A stretch of DNA of 64,000 nt from Dictyobacter kobayashii. Its GTDB lineage: Bacteria; Chloroflexota; Ktedonobacteria; Ktedonobacterales; Ktedonobacteraceae. Positions 24,652-34,012 of the stretch are shown piece after piece (position 1 is the stretch's first letter; each line of letters begins with the position of its first letter). Under the pieces are notes generated by a model. The model searched no databases. It was given only the letters and a program-made list of their open reading frames with translations, and was not told the origin of the DNA. The position numbers were made by a program, and so were the translations under genes. The DNA lies in assembly GCF_003967555.1 (NCBI RefSeq), contig NZ_BIFS01000002.1:806001-870000 (forward strand). The letters are read 5' to 3'.

Positions 24652-25935
24652 ATGGCAACGCAAGGTTCTGAGCGCGTCATTGATTATCTATTAATCGGTG
24701 GTGGATTAGCAGCGGCAACAGCAGCCGAAACGATTCGGAAGCAGGATGCTAAAGGAAGCATTGTACTGGTAACGCAAGAAGAGCATATTCCCTATCACCG
24801 CCCTCCACTTTCTAAAGAATATCTGCGCGGCGAGATAGGTGAGAAGGGTATCTACGGCGAGGGTGGCGTCTATGTACAAATGCCGACATGGTACAAAGAG
24901 CAGAATATAGAATTAATTGAGAAGACAGAGGCAACCGAGCTAGACACGCGGGCACGCACCGTAAAGCTAAGCAATGGCCAGACCCTCCAATTTCGCACGC
25001 TCTTGCTGGCCACAGGTGGACGCCCACGCCAGTTAGACCTACCCGGAGCCGATCTGCCCGGGGTCTATCTGCTCCGCACGCTGGATGATTCAAACACCAT
25101 TCGCGAGCAGATTGGGAAGGGCAAACAGGTCGTCGTCATCGGCTCTGGCTTTATTGGACTCGAAGGGGCAGCCAGCGCCCTGACAAAAGGGGCCAAAGTG
25201 ACGGTTGTTGAGCCTCAGGAGCGCGTCTGGCCAGATATGGTAGCGCCCGAAGTTTCACAATTCTTCCAGCAAAAATTTGAGCATGAGGGCGCCACAATGC
25301 GCTATGGCTATAGTGCGGTTGAATTCGTCGCAGGCAGTAACGGTCAATTAGCCAGCGTAAAAATCGCACCCGCCAACGATAAGAACAAGACAGAAGAGAT
25401 TCCCTGCGACATAGCCATTGTGGGCATTGGTATTCAACTTAATACTGAATTGGCCGCCTCTGGTGGTTTAGAGATAGACAAGAAACACGGCATCATCGTC
25501 GATAAACACCTGGAGACAAAAGCCGAAGACATCTTTGCCGCCGGCGACGTCGCTGCCTATCCCGATTTCGTTGTCGGCACCATGCATTTTGAGCACTGGG
25601 ATAACGCTCTGTCATCTGGTCAGATAGCCGGAACCAATATGGTCGGGGCGGATACACCTTACCGCCATGTTCCCTACTTCTTCTCCGACCAGTTCGACCT
25701 CTCGATCAATATGCTGGGCTATCCATCCAGCAAAGCCGAGAGCATTATTCGTGGAGACATGTCCAAGGGTACCTTTACTGCTCTCTATGTGGAAAAAGGT
25801 ATACTGCGTGCGGCCCTGATGGTAAATGATGATGAGCAGATGGACCTGTTACGCGAACTGATTGCCTCTGAGGTAAAAATACAACATCCCAAACAACTGT
25901 CGGATAGTAAATTTGATCTTGCGAGCCTCAAATAA
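24652..25935 (+). CDS. FAD/NAD(P)-dependent oxidoreductase, ferredoxin/rubredoxin reductase type
   Basis: A 427-residue flavoprotein of the AIF-like reductase group. The FAD-binding GGGLAAATAAETIR is at about 16-29, the NAD(P)-binding GSGFIGLEGA in the middle, and the second FAD motif is DIFAAGDVA. YHRPPLSKEYL is typical of ferredoxin and rubredoxin reductases that pass electrons from NAD(P)H to a small iron-sulfur partner, often for oxygenases. No such partner gene is adjacent. The length is close to the family norm with a C-terminal reductase domain. A terminator follows at 25977. Confidence 0.9.
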   Translation: MATQGSERVIDYLLIGGGLAAATAAETIRKQDAKGSIVLVTQEEHIPYHRPPLSKEYLRGEIGEKGIYGEGGVYVQMPTWYKEQNIELIEKTEATELDTRARTVKLSNGQTLQFRTLLLATGGRPRQLDLPGADLPGVYLLRTLDDSNTIREQIGKGKQVVVIGSGFIGLEGAASALTKGAKVTVVEPQERVWPDMVAPEVSQFFQQKFEHEGATMRYGYSAVEFVAGSNGQLASVKIAPANDKNKTEEIPCDIAIVGIGIQLNTELAASGGLEIDKKHGIIVDKHLETKAEDIFAAGDVAAYPDFVVGTMHFEHWDNALSSGQIAGTNMVGADTPYRHVPYFFSDQFDLSINMLGYPSSKAESIIRGDMSKGTFTALYVEKGILRAALMVNDDEQMDLLRELIASEVKIQHPKQLSDSKFDLASLK

Positions 25936-25976
25936 AAAGCTGGAAGATCAAAGATGTAAGTCATTTAATAGCTAAT

Positions 25977-26020
25977 CAAACACGTGCGGGCTGCCATTCC
26001 AGATAGCCCGCACGTGTTTG
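25977..26020 (+). terminator. Terminator of the FAD oxidoreductase gene
   Basis: A 16-bp perfect stem (25977-25992 with 26005-26020) contains CACGTGCGGGCT. It lies 41 bp after the stop. The T run after it is short. Confidence 0.7.
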
Positions 26021-26174
26021 GAAGAGCACAGTAATTCTCCTCTCGGCATCTAAAAATTCACATAAGACATTCTTCTAATTTCCTCTGTTTGCTACCTGAT
26101 ATGCAATTATGTAAAGTATGAGTATAATTTCGCAAAGATAAATAACATTATCACATTTCAGAACACCTTTTAAC

Positions 26175-26196
26175 ACACCTGATACAATACAGGTGT
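26175..26196. promoter_or_regulatory. Candidate operator dyad before the secreted glycosidase-like gene
   Basis: ACACCTG and CAGGTGT are separated by eight bases, giving a 22-bp dyad that ends 37 bp upstream of the start codon. A TATAAT sequence lies near 26122, so the dyad would sit downstream of that possible promoter, as a repressor site often does. Confidence 0.4.
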
Positions 26197-26233
26197 ATGT
26201 GTAAATGGTAGTTAAAGAAGGGGTAGGTGGCTG

Positions 26234-27526
26234 ATGCAGAAGAAATATAGAATAATCCTCATTGCCTTCATCGTATTATGCTACATTGCAAGTAATGTGC
26301 TAAATAGCGCACAAGTACACGCAGCCAATGGTAAACCAGAGGTGCGCACCTTAGACCCAATCATTGACCAGGTAACCCAACAGGTCCTACTCAATATTGG
26401 TACGAATGGCTTTAATCCCAACGCAAAAACGAAAACACTAACCACCGGTGGACTGTATGTCAACTGGATGATGAATGATCCGACCCAGGTCAATAAAGTT
26501 AATCCCAGCAGCAACGACGATCCACCCACCAGTCATGACATTCAAACAGACCTGTTCTATCTCAATACCCTGGCAGAATACAAGTATCTGCATCCTGGTG
26601 ACACACGTTTCGACCAGGACATACAGAAAATTTCGCCTATCGTCCACTATGAATTTTTCAATTACAGCATTCCCAAGGGGTGGGTATACTTTTATCTGCT
26701 ACGCGATGGACTGCTCTTAAACGATACCGCGCTTGTCTCTGAAGCCAATATGGCGGCCAGCAACTACTATAACCACTGGTATGATACGAGCATTAACCTG
26801 CTCTACAATAAGACACATACTCCTGGCATATATAGCGTCGAGCATTCAATCACTGCCGGCGTAGCCTTGATGGATGCAGGGAAACGCTGGAATCAACCCA
26901 CCTGGTACCAGGCGGGCAAAGCAACTTTGAATACCGCTATGGCGGCCTCATATAATTTGCAGAGCCACCTCTTTTATAACAACATGCTGGTTAACAGCGA
27001 CGGTACCGAGGTCGTGCTCAATGATCAGGCCAAGGCCAGTACCCAGGGCAGTGTGGTCGAGGCACTGGCGGTCGCATATACGCTGGAGCACAACCAGCAA
27101 TATCTGGATGTAGCAAGTCAGGTACTGCAAAGCATGTTTGTCAGTAGTGGATTATGGGACCAGGCGAATGGTGGTCTCTACTTCGCCGTAGATTTGAACA
27201 GTAATAAGCTGGAACAGAAATATAAAGAGACCCGAGCACAGGCCCATGCCTTAATTGGCCTCTATCGCTACAACCAGGTCATGAAAGCGTTTGGCAGACC
27301 GCAGATATTCCTGGATAAGGAACAGCAACTCGTAGCTTTGTTAACAAACAAGTTCTATGAGCCAAACTATCATGGCTACTTCTACCGGGTGACCCCCAAC
27401 TTCCAGATCTTCAGCTCAAAAGATGCCAATGGGAACCCGCAGTTAGAAAACTACTTCACCACCGAAGCCATGGGACTGGCAGTAGATGCCATTCAACAAA
27501 CAGAGATACCCCACCTCTCTTTTTAG
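26234..27526 (+). CDS. Secreted (alpha/alpha)6-barrel protein, six-hairpin glycosidase-like
   Basis: A 430-residue exported protein. A signal peptide with a hydrophobic core and AXA-type site (VHAAN) covers about the first 32 residues. The mature part has repeated helical hairpins with Trp/Tyr-rich loops, including GLWDQANGGLYFAVD and YKETRAQAHALIGLYRY, the pattern of GH76-like or related (alpha/alpha)6 glycosidases. No exact family or catalytic pair can be assigned by eye. Degradation of an extracellular polysaccharide such as mannan or pectin is a guess. It is a single gene with a candidate operator upstream and a strong bidirectional terminator downstream. Confidence 0.65.
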   Translation: MQKKYRIILIAFIVLCYIASNVLNSAQVHAANGKPEVRTLDPIIDQVTQQVLLNIGTNGFNPNAKTKTLTTGGLYVNWMMNDPTQVNKVNPSSNDDPPTSHDIQTDLFYLNTLAEYKYLHPGDTRFDQDIQKISPIVHYEFFNYSIPKGWVYFYLLRDGLLLNDTALVSEANMAASNYYNHWYDTSINLLYNKTHTPGIYSVEHSITAGVALMDAGKRWNQPTWYQAGKATLNTAMAASYNLQSHLFYNNMLVNSDGTEVVLNDQAKASTQGSVVEALAVAYTLEHNQQYLDVASQVLQSMFVSSGLWDQANGGLYFAVDLNSNKLEQKYKETRAQAHALIGLYRYNQVMKAFGRPQIFLDKEQQLVALLTNKFYEPNYHGYFYRVTPNFQIFSSKDANGNPQLENYFTTEAMGLAVDAIQQTEIPHLSF

Positions 27527-27539
27527 TCCGCTACATGCT

Positions 27540-27605
27540 GGACAATAAAAAGATCGGCCTCTATTCCCTCGCTAAGAGGAATAGAGGCCGATCTTTTTAT
27601 TGTCC
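27540..27605. terminator. Bidirectional terminator
   Basis: A 28-bp perfect stem (27540-27567 with 27578-27605) has A-rich left and T-rich right flanks within the stem. It lies between the convergent glycosidase-like gene and the small membrane protein gene and ends four bases before the latter's stop. Confidence 0.88.
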
Positions 27606-27609
27606 AGGC

Positions 27610-27825
27610 TTAGAGTTTTTTGACACCATCCTGCTGGAAAAACCCGATCACACCCATCACAAAACCGATTACTACCAGGAAAGCCTCAATGCCGGGAAAT
27701 AATTTCAAAATAAAAGGAGGATTGCTGGCCGACATATTAAAAAGCGCTTGCGAAAGGCTGGTGGCCAGACACACTGCCAGCAGCATTAGTAAGATGCCCA
27801 TCAGCATTAGCTTGGTTGATTTCAT
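27610..27825 (-). CDS. Small membrane protein, two helices
   Basis: A 71-residue protein with two hydrophobic segments (about 4-26 and 42-62) and a short charged tail (QQDGVKKL). I placed the start at the ATG at 27825, which gives a sensible Lys-containing N-terminus (MKSTKLML) with AGGT upstream. The longer frame to 27972 lacks a binding site. I do not recognise the family. It is monocistronic by position. Confidence 0.6.
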   Translation of the reverse strand: MKSTKLMLMGILLMLLAVCLATSLSQALFNMSASNPPFILKLFPGIEAFLVVIGFVMGVIGFFQQDGVKKL

Positions 27826-28223
27826 AGGTAAAACAGACCTTTCTAATAAAGCATGCCATGGATAATAGCAATAAAAATAGACTATACGCAGTGAGGTGCT
27901 CCGAAGGCAAATATACTCACCTACACATATAACAACTCTTATGGGGGTATGTTCAATACTGAGATGAACCATTCGTGCTAGTGGTGGTTAGCCATTCTGT
28001 CGTGGTGAGAGATTAAACCCTCTATTTAATGAATATAATTGATATATATATTTAAATTCATATTCAAGCTCCAGGCAGCTACAATATATAAATGCATATA
28101 AAGGATAAAGAGAGATGAAATCAATAAATAGCATTTTCCCGAAATTTCTGTTTATTGCCCCGAAAAGAAGAATATGATATATTTCACCTAGATCATCGAT
28201 TGCTTGAGAGGAGAGCTAGAGAA

Positions 28224-28979
28224 ATGGCGCTGGATAACGACGAACGGAGCCAACAGAATGCGGCGCTCAAACGCCATGGCTATCGTTGGGCCAAAGAAAA
28301 TAATCAATGGATATTAAAAGATCCACAGGGAAAAACAACCACGCCAGAAAAGGCTATACAGGCAATAAATAACAGGAAAGCACTGCCTCCCATGTCTACT
28401 GCTCCCTCAGCGCCTCCTGCCAGTCCAATTGAGCGACCTGCCGTGCTACGCTGGGCCCAACAAATTGTCAGGCGCAGACCTCTGATCCTCTCCATCAAAA
28501 CCGCCACGCTAGCTACTATTGATGAAATTGTTGAGCTAGCCATTGTAGATATCTACGGGCAGATAATCTTTAATTCACTCATCAAACCTGGACAGCCAAT
28601 CACGTCTATTAGTGGAGATGTACAGGGCATTGTAACTAACCAGCTGACGCAGGCCCCCAGCTTTCCAGATATCTGGCCCCAGATCTATCCTTTATTGATT
28701 CAAAACGAGCTGATTATTTATGATGCGGCCTTCTATCTGCGCAGCTTGCGCCAGGCGGCGGCTCGCTATCAACTGGCGCTGCCAGCCATCGTCTCGCACT
28801 GCATGATGACCAAGTATGCATTATATGCGGGGGAAAAAATCTCGGAACGCGAATATAAGATTTATGATCTCAATGAGGCATGCGCTGAATTTGGGATTGG
28901 GATCGGGAACCAGCAGGCCAGCGAAAACGCAGAAGCAGTCAGGCAATTGCTGCTGGTATTGGCGAATGTGACAGACTAA
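28224..28979 (+). CDS. DnaQ-like exonuclease fold with all catalytic residues replaced
   Basis: A 251-residue protein. The N-terminal 50 residues form a charged helical region. From about residue 86 it follows the DEDDh 3'-5' exonuclease fold: ILSIKTATLATIDEIVELAI, then a loop with QGIVTNQLTQAPSF, then LIIYDAAFYLRSL. Each acidic site is lost. The first-strand D-x-E is S90-I-K92, the middle NxxFD is D167-AAF-Y171, and the last HxAxxD is Q230...N235. It is therefore unlikely to be a nuclease and may bind nucleic acid or a partner. The ATG at 28224 has AGGAG ten bases upstream. A TTG at 28155 is an alternative start without a binding site. Confidence 0.7.
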   Translation: MALDNDERSQQNAALKRHGYRWAKENNQWILKDPQGKTTTPEKAIQAINNRKALPPMSTAPSAPPASPIERPAVLRWAQQIVRRRPLILSIKTATLATIDEIVELAIVDIYGQIIFNSLIKPGQPITSISGDVQGIVTNQLTQAPSFPDIWPQIYPLLIQNELIIYDAAFYLRSLRQAAARYQLALPAIVSHCMMTKYALYAGEKISEREYKIYDLNEACAEFGIGIGNQQASENAEAVRQLLLVLANVTD

Positions 28980-29111
28980 TTATAGGCCAGGGAAATATTT
29001 TAAATATAAAGAAATAAAAACGGACATTCCGGCAACGCGTAAACATCCTATTTTCAGGTCACCGGGATGCCATAACGTAGATTACAGGTTACGAAAAAAG
29101 ATGCCTGGATA

Positions 29112-29408
29112 CTAACTGGGGGGCGGCTCCTCCTTTTTGCGCTTCCCAAACAATCCACCCAGGATACCACTGGCGCTATTCACAATGCCGCCTAGCCGGC
29201 CCTCTGCCTCTTTTTCCAGGTTGTTTAGTACTCCTGAAGCAGCTTCTTTGGCATGACCAACATATTGCTCTGCACCTGGAATCTTAGATGCGAACTGATC
29301 AATGGCTTGATCGATTTTCTGCTCAGCCGCCTCACGGGCAGCCTGGAATTGTTCTGGATTCGTTGGTTGGGCATTAACATCTTGTGGTCTGTTTTCTTGC
29401 TCTGGCAT
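29112..29408 (-). CDS. Small acidic helical protein of unknown function
   Basis: A 98-residue protein. It has a polar N-terminus rich in Glu, Gln, Asn and Pro, then an amphipathic helical stretch (about 20-60) and a Gly-rich segment (LGGIVNSASGILGGLFG) before a basic-acidic tail (KRKKEEPPPS). The Gly-rich segment might touch a membrane. The ATG at 29408 has GGAGG ten bases upstream, and codons upstream of it in the same frame are not credible. Family not recognised. Confidence 0.6.
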   Translation of the reverse strand: MPEQENRPQDVNAQPTNPEQFQAAREAAEQKIDQAIDQFASKIPGAEQYVGHAKEAASGVLNNLEKEAEGRLGGIVNSASGILGGLFGKRKKEEPPPS

Positions 29409-29546
29409 GGTTCTGAAACCTCCATTGGCCATGATTATCTCAGCAAATATAAAACCGAAATAACCTGTACAAAGAACTTCAGCTATTTTTTCAAGCCCTA
29501 AAGATAACATATATGATAATCGATTTCCCTGTCAAGGGTAATTCTT

Positions 29547-29618
29547 TATATACCAGAGTTTATATTTTCACCTGTGCCGCCGTTGCAGCACAGGTGAAAA
29601 TATAAACTCTGGTATATA
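29547..29618. repeat. 31-bp perfect hairpin
   Basis: TATATACCAG... at 29547-29577 pairs exactly with 29588-29618. It has AT-rich outer and GC-containing inner parts like the tagged family, but no tag on either side. Confidence 0.8.
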
Positions 29619-29795
29619 GGGACTATCCGAGGATCTTTCGCTTAGATTCGTATTCATTTCGAATTGTTGTGTTTTTTATTTCGTTTTGAGTTTGTTTTAC
29701 ATCTTATATGAAGATGAAGTGAAATTTTATTAAAAGCAAAAAATTGTGTAAGAAATGTGTTAAAACCATACGCTCAAAATCGTCATATATAGCAT

Positions 29796-29808
29796 GTAAC
29801 CCGGTTGC
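29796..29808. promoter_or_regulatory. Candidate LacI-type operator before the sugar ABC operon
   Basis: GTAACCCGGTTGC is a dyad (AACC-C-GGTT core) 41 bp before the TTG start of the binding-protein gene. Its likeness to GTAAACCGGTTGAC at 8913 suggests that related regulators act on both transporters. Confidence 0.4.
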
Positions 29809-29849
29809 CTGACTAAGAGAGTTTGTCTATTACCTCAAAGGAGAAGGCA

Positions 29850-31253
29850 TTGACCAACAATCTTCAGCGCAATTTAGCACGTCGGCTAAGTCGGCGGACT
29901 GCATTGAAAACAATAGGGTTAGGGACAACGGCACTGACGCTCTCTGGCTGCGGCGTCATTCTAGGAGCCCCCTCACCCAGTCTTTCTGCGCAAGGTAAAG
30001 AGGCTGCGCAGGGACGAAAAACTGTTATCGAGCTCTACAATGTGTTCAGTGGGGCCGATAACGATCATTGGGTCAACCTGGCCCGCAAATTTGAAGAATC
30101 TCAATCCGAGATTGGTGTAAAGATCACTTATGCACCAGCCGGCGGTGGTGGCGGCGGTGATAATCCTAAGTTGCTGACAGCAATCGCTGGTGGTACTCCA
30201 CCCGACCTGGCACAGCTCACGCCGTTCAGTACCCCTCAATGGGCTGCCCTGGGCGTGATGACCGACCTGACCCCTTATATCAAGGCCGCAGGCGTTACCG
30301 GAGATGATTTCTGGCCTGCCGCCTGGAATGATATGAACTGGCAGGGAAAGGTCTGGCAGGTACAGTGGGATGCCGATGCTAATTTCCCCTTCTTCTGGAA
30401 CAAGCAGATCTTTGAGCAGGTCGGACTCGATCCGGAAAAGGGTCCCCAGACCATTGATGAGGTCAATGAATTTTCACAGAAGATCAATAAGACCACCAAT
30501 GGCAATGTGTCACGTATCGGCATGGTGCCCTGGGATACCTATGGAGCCAGCAATTCCCTTTTCACCTGGGGTTGGGCCTTTGGAGGGGAATTCTACGATC
30601 GGCAGAAACAGGTTGTTACCCCTGATGATGAGTACATTGTTAAAGCATTGGAATGGATCGTGCAATATGCTAAAAATGTCGGGGGCGCTGACCGGGTAGC
30701 GGTTAGTCCACCAAATCTGCAATTGCATCCATTCTCGACTGGCAATATCGGTATGGCCGCCCTTGTAGCGACCAATTATCGCGACATCGTCAAAGCCCTC
30801 CCCAACATGAAAATCGGAGCCGGTCTCCTACCATCACAGGGCCCAGGAGCCACACAACCAGGAGCCGGAGGCTGGTTGGGCGGCTGGAGCCTCTTTATCC
30901 CGACTGGCGCGAAAAATCCCGATGCCGCCTGGGAATTTATCAAGTGGGTAAGCATCAGCGATGAAGGTACCAAGGCCCAATGGGACACTGTGGGCTTTCC
31001 ACCAGCGTACAATAAAGCGCCAGTACTACAAGAAATCAAGAACGATCCTATTATGGCTCCGTTCTATACCACTCTAGTCAACGCCAAACATTCCCGACCC
31101 TCGATTCCAGTGGGCTCATTCTATGCTGGAATACTCAACGATATGGTTGGCAATGCTGTATATGGCAAGATGACTCCCTTAGAGGCCCTAAAGGCAGTCA
31201 AGCAGCGTACTACAAAAGAGTGGGATGATTTCAACCGCGAGCATGGTCTGTAA
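29850..31253 (+). CDS. Sugar ABC transporter substrate-binding lipoprotein (SBP_bac_1)
   Basis: A 467-residue extracellular binding protein. The leader has a twin-arginine-like segment (LSRRTALKTIG) and a lipobox LTLSGCG. The mature chain matches family 1 carbohydrate-binding proteins (ELYNVFSGADNDHW at the start, AWEFIKWVSISDEGTKAQW late). A Gly run (about 100-104) is unusual. The start is TTG at 29850 with AAAGGAG six bases upstream. The longer frame to 29823 would overlap that site. It heads a three-gene operon with two permeases. Confidence 0.9.
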   Translation: MTNNLQRNLARRLSRRTALKTIGLGTTALTLSGCGVILGAPSPSLSAQGKEAAQGRKTVIELYNVFSGADNDHWVNLARKFEESQSEIGVKITYAPAGGGGGGDNPKLLTAIAGGTPPDLAQLTPFSTPQWAALGVMTDLTPYIKAAGVTGDDFWPAAWNDMNWQGKVWQVQWDADANFPFFWNKQIFEQVGLDPEKGPQTIDEVNEFSQKINKTTNGNVSRIGMVPWDTYGASNSLFTWGWAFGGEFYDRQKQVVTPDDEYIVKALEWIVQYAKNVGGADRVAVSPPNLQLHPFSTGNIGMAALVATNYRDIVKALPNMKIGAGLLPSQGPGATQPGAGGWLGGWSLFIPTGAKNPDAAWEFIKWVSISDEGTKAQWDTVGFPPAYNKAPVLQEIKNDPIMAPFYTTLVNAKHSRPSIPVGSFYAGILNDMVGNAVYGKMTPLEALKAVKQRTTKEWDDFNREHGL

Positions 31254-31288
31254 ACAACGCACAGATAGAGCACAACAAGGAGGTTCTG

Positions 31289-32215
31289 GTGTCTACAGTA
31301 AATGTGCCACGTGCCCAGAAAAGACAATGGAGTCCCCAAAAGCGCCGAAATTTCTTATGGGGCCTCTTCTTCACCTCACCGGCCATTATTGGCCTCCTCT
31401 TATTTACCGCTTATCCGCTGATCATGTCTTTTTACTATAGCTTCACCTCGTACTCGATGTTTGGCCCATATAAATTTATTGGCCTGACTAACTATACCGA
31501 TCTGTTCGCAGACGACAACTGGTGGAGCTCACTCTACAATACTGTCTACATTATCATCTTTTCAGTGCCGCTGGGCATAATCGTTGCACTATCGCTGGCA
31601 CTACTACTCAATATCAAAACCAGAGGCATCGCCATTTACCGCACAATCTTTTATCTACCGAGTATTGTGCCAATCGTAGCCTCGGCTGTTGTTTTCGGTT
31701 ATGTGTTTAATCCTCAGTACGGGATCCTCAATAATATCTTAAACCTGTTCGGTATTACAGGGCCCGGTTGGCTATCCAGTCCCGACTGGTCTAAGCCAGC
31801 GCTGATCCTGCTCAGCCTCTGGGGAGTCGGAAACCTGATGATCATCTTGCTCGCCGGACTACAGGATGTGCCACGCGATCTACAGGACGCCGCGCAGGTC
31901 GATGGAGCGACCGCCTGGAATCGCTTCCGGCATGTGACCTTACCATTCCTCAGCCCGCACCTGTTCTTCGCGCTGGTCACAGGACTGATTGCCGGCTTTC
32001 AATACTTTGCCCCGGCTTTTGTGCTCACCAATGGCAATGGTGATCCCGCAGGTTCAACCCTGATTGCCGCCCTATACCTCTATCAGAATGCCTTCCGCTA
32101 CTTTAAAGTGGGCTATGCCAACGCCATGGGTTGGGTCCTCTTCATCATCATTCTGCTCTGTACTGCAATTACCTTCCGTGTGGTTGCTAAGCGCGTCTAT
32201 TATGGAGGAGCATAA
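31289..32215 (+). CDS. Sugar ABC transporter permease, MalF/UgpA type
   Basis: A 308-residue permease with six membrane helices. The EAA-type ATPase contact loop is DAAQVDGATAWNRFRHVTLP. The start is GTG at 31289 with AAGGAGG five bases upstream. It is 35 bp after the binding-protein stop and four bases before the second permease. No ATPase gene is nearby, so a shared MsmX/UgpC-like ATPase encoded elsewhere is expected. Confidence 0.92.
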   Translation: MSTVNVPRAQKRQWSPQKRRNFLWGLFFTSPAIIGLLLFTAYPLIMSFYYSFTSYSMFGPYKFIGLTNYTDLFADDNWWSSLYNTVYIIIFSVPLGIIVALSLALLLNIKTRGIAIYRTIFYLPSIVPIVASAVVFGYVFNPQYGILNNILNLFGITGPGWLSSPDWSKPALILLSLWGVGNLMIILLAGLQDVPRDLQDAAQVDGATAWNRFRHVTLPFLSPHLFFALVTGLIAGFQYFAPAFVLTNGNGDPAGSTLIAALYLYQNAFRYFKVGYANAMGWVLFIIILLCTAITFRVVAKRVYYGGA

Positions 32216-32218
32216 ATT

Positions 32219-33124
32219 ATGGCCGTTCAAGAAAACCTCTATCCAGAAGATTTAGAAATTGTCCGACCAGCAGCAACGCAAGGAGATGAAACGAACCGCA
32301 AGCTTAAGCCCAGGACCCAGATACTGGCACATATCGCCTTGATCGTGTTGAGTATTATCTTCATCATTCCATTTTTCTGGATGGTGACAGGCTCACTGAA
32401 GATCAATGCGCAGCTAAGCGCCTTCCCGATTGTCTGGTTCCCAGACCCAATTACGCTGGAACACTATATCTACGGACTGCAGGCGGTACCCTTCGGGCTT
32501 TATGTGCTCAACACCCTGATCATCTGCCTGTTCGCCGTCATCGGAGCGGTCTTCTCCTGCTCTTTCGTGGCCTATGGATTGGCCAAGATCGATTGGCCAC
32601 TGCGCACACCGCTGTTTATAATCATCCTGGCCACCACCATGATTCCTTTTTATATAACCATGGTACCCCTCTTCACGCTGTTCAAAGCCTGGGGCTGGGT
32701 CAATACCTACCTGCCATTGATCGTACCCACCTATTGTGGCATCCCCATCTATATCTTCCTGCTGCGCCAGTTCTTTATGACTATTCCCAAAGAATTGTCG
32801 GAAGCGGCACGCATTGACGGGGCAAACGAGCTGGCCATCTACTGGCAATTGATCCTGCCACTATCTAAACCAGCCCTGGCCACGGTCGCGCTCTTTCAGT
32901 TCCTGGGATCATGGAGCGACTTCCTGGGACCCTTGATCTATCTCAGTGACTCGCAACACTACACCATTTCCCTGGGCCTCTCCTTCTTCCAGGGTCAGTA
33001 CAGCACTGAATTTGGTGCGCTGATGGCGGCCAGTACCGTCATGTTAATTCCTGTACTTGTATTATTCTTCTTTGCTCAGAAGACCTTTATCCAGGGCATC
33101 ACACTTACAGGCGTTAAAGGCTAG
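32219..33124 (+). CDS. Sugar ABC transporter permease, MalG/UgpE type
   Basis: A 301-residue permease with six helices after a polar N-terminus of about 35 residues. The EAA loop is EAARIDGANELAIYWQLILP. TGGAGGAG lies just upstream of the ATG, within the end of the MalF-type gene. It completes the membrane channel of the importer. A terminator follows at 33151. Confidence 0.92.
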   Translation: MAVQENLYPEDLEIVRPAATQGDETNRKLKPRTQILAHIALIVLSIIFIIPFFWMVTGSLKINAQLSAFPIVWFPDPITLEHYIYGLQAVPFGLYVLNTLIICLFAVIGAVFSCSFVAYGLAKIDWPLRTPLFIIILATTMIPFYITMVPLFTLFKAWGWVNTYLPLIVPTYCGIPIYIFLLRQFFMTIPKELSEAARIDGANELAIYWQLILPLSKPALATVALFQFLGSWSDFLGPLIYLSDSQHYTISLGLSFFQGQYSTEFGALMAASTVMLIPVLVLFFFAQKTFIQGITLTGVKG

Positions 33125-33150
33125 CCACGACAAAGCAACCGGGTAAACAG

Positions 33151-33188
33151 AAAGGCCATCGCTAAACGAGCTCAGCGACGGCCTTTTT
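33151..33188. terminator. Terminator between the sugar ABC operon and the DsbA-like gene
   Basis: AAAGGCC-ATCGCT pairs with AGCG-ACGGCCTTT around an 11-base loop and ends in five T. The genes are convergent, and the stem has A on the left and T on the right, so it can serve both strands. Confidence 0.8.
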
Positions 33189-33217
33189 GAATAGAGACAG
33201 AGTTCTACAATATTCTG

Positions 33218-33931
33218 CTAGTTCTGGGGAATGACGCAATTGTCACCTTCACAATAACCGCTATCAGTACCCGCGCTACCAACTTTGATCAAAGGATGTG
33301 ACTCGGCCCAGGCCTGATCTAACACCTGTTTGAAAACCTCGGTTGGCTGGGCGCCAGAAACACCATACTTCTCGTCAATCGCAAAGAATGGTACACCTTG
33401 AATGCCAAACATACGGGCACGCTCAATGTCTGCTTCAAACTCATCAGTATAGGTGTTGCCAGCCAGGACAGAACGTGCCTCTTCAGGATCGATACCAACT
33501 TCAGCAGCCAGCTTTACCAGCGTCTCTGTATCACCGACCGAAGCGCCCTCGGTAAAATATGCCTTCAGCAGACGCTCTTTCGCGGCATCCTGCAAATTAT
33601 GGTGGGCGGCCAGGTGGATCAAGCGATGAGCATCAAAAGTATTGCTATGGCGAATATCTTCCATATGATAATCCAGGCCCACTTCAGCGGCCAGCGTACT
33701 CACACGCTCATTCATAGCCGCAGCCTGCTGTACACTGACACCATATTTCTGTGCCAGCACATCTGCCATTTTAGTATCAGAAGTGCGTGGAGCCGAAGGA
33801 TCGAGCTGATAGCTACGCCAGATCACCTCAACCTGATCTTTATGCTTAAACTCGGCCAGAGCGGCCTCAAAACGGCGTTTACCAATATAACACCAGGGAC
33901 AGGCCACATCGGACCAGATTTCTACTTTCAT
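33218..33931 (-). CDS. DsbA-family oxidoreductase, FrnE-like
   Basis: A 237-residue thioredoxin-fold protein with the active site CPWC at about 11-14 (SDVACPWCYIGKRRF). The helical insertion and the late cis-Pro segment GVPFFAID are typical of the DsbA/FrnE group. There is no signal peptide, so it acts in the cytoplasm, where FrnE-like proteins protect against oxidative stress in other bacteria. A C-terminal tail has two further Cys (CEGDNC). Single gene. Confidence 0.9.
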   Translation of the reverse strand: MKVEIWSDVACPWCYIGKRRFEAALAEFKHKDQVEVIWRSYQLDPSAPRTSDTKMADVLAQKYGVSVQQAAAMNERVSTLAAEVGLDYHMEDIRHSNTFDAHRLIHLAAHHNLQDAAKERLLKAYFTEGASVGDTETLVKLAAEVGIDPEEARSVLAGNTYTDEFEADIERARMFGIQGVPFFAIDEKYGVSGAQPTEVFKQVLDQAWAESHPLIKVGSAGTDSGYCEGDNCVIPQN

Positions 33932-34012
33932 ATGCGCCTCCTTTTCTGATTATCAGAACAATGAAAGCAGGCATTTTATTCTCATATCAATAGATATAGA
34001 CAATATTCATAT

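Larger units (their letters stand above)
29409..29849. other. 441-bp divergent intergenic region
   Basis: Holds a 31-bp perfect hairpin (29547-29618, 10-base loop) that lacks the tag of the dispersed family, AT-rich sequence, and a candidate operator at 29796 before the sugar transporter. Confidence 0.6.
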
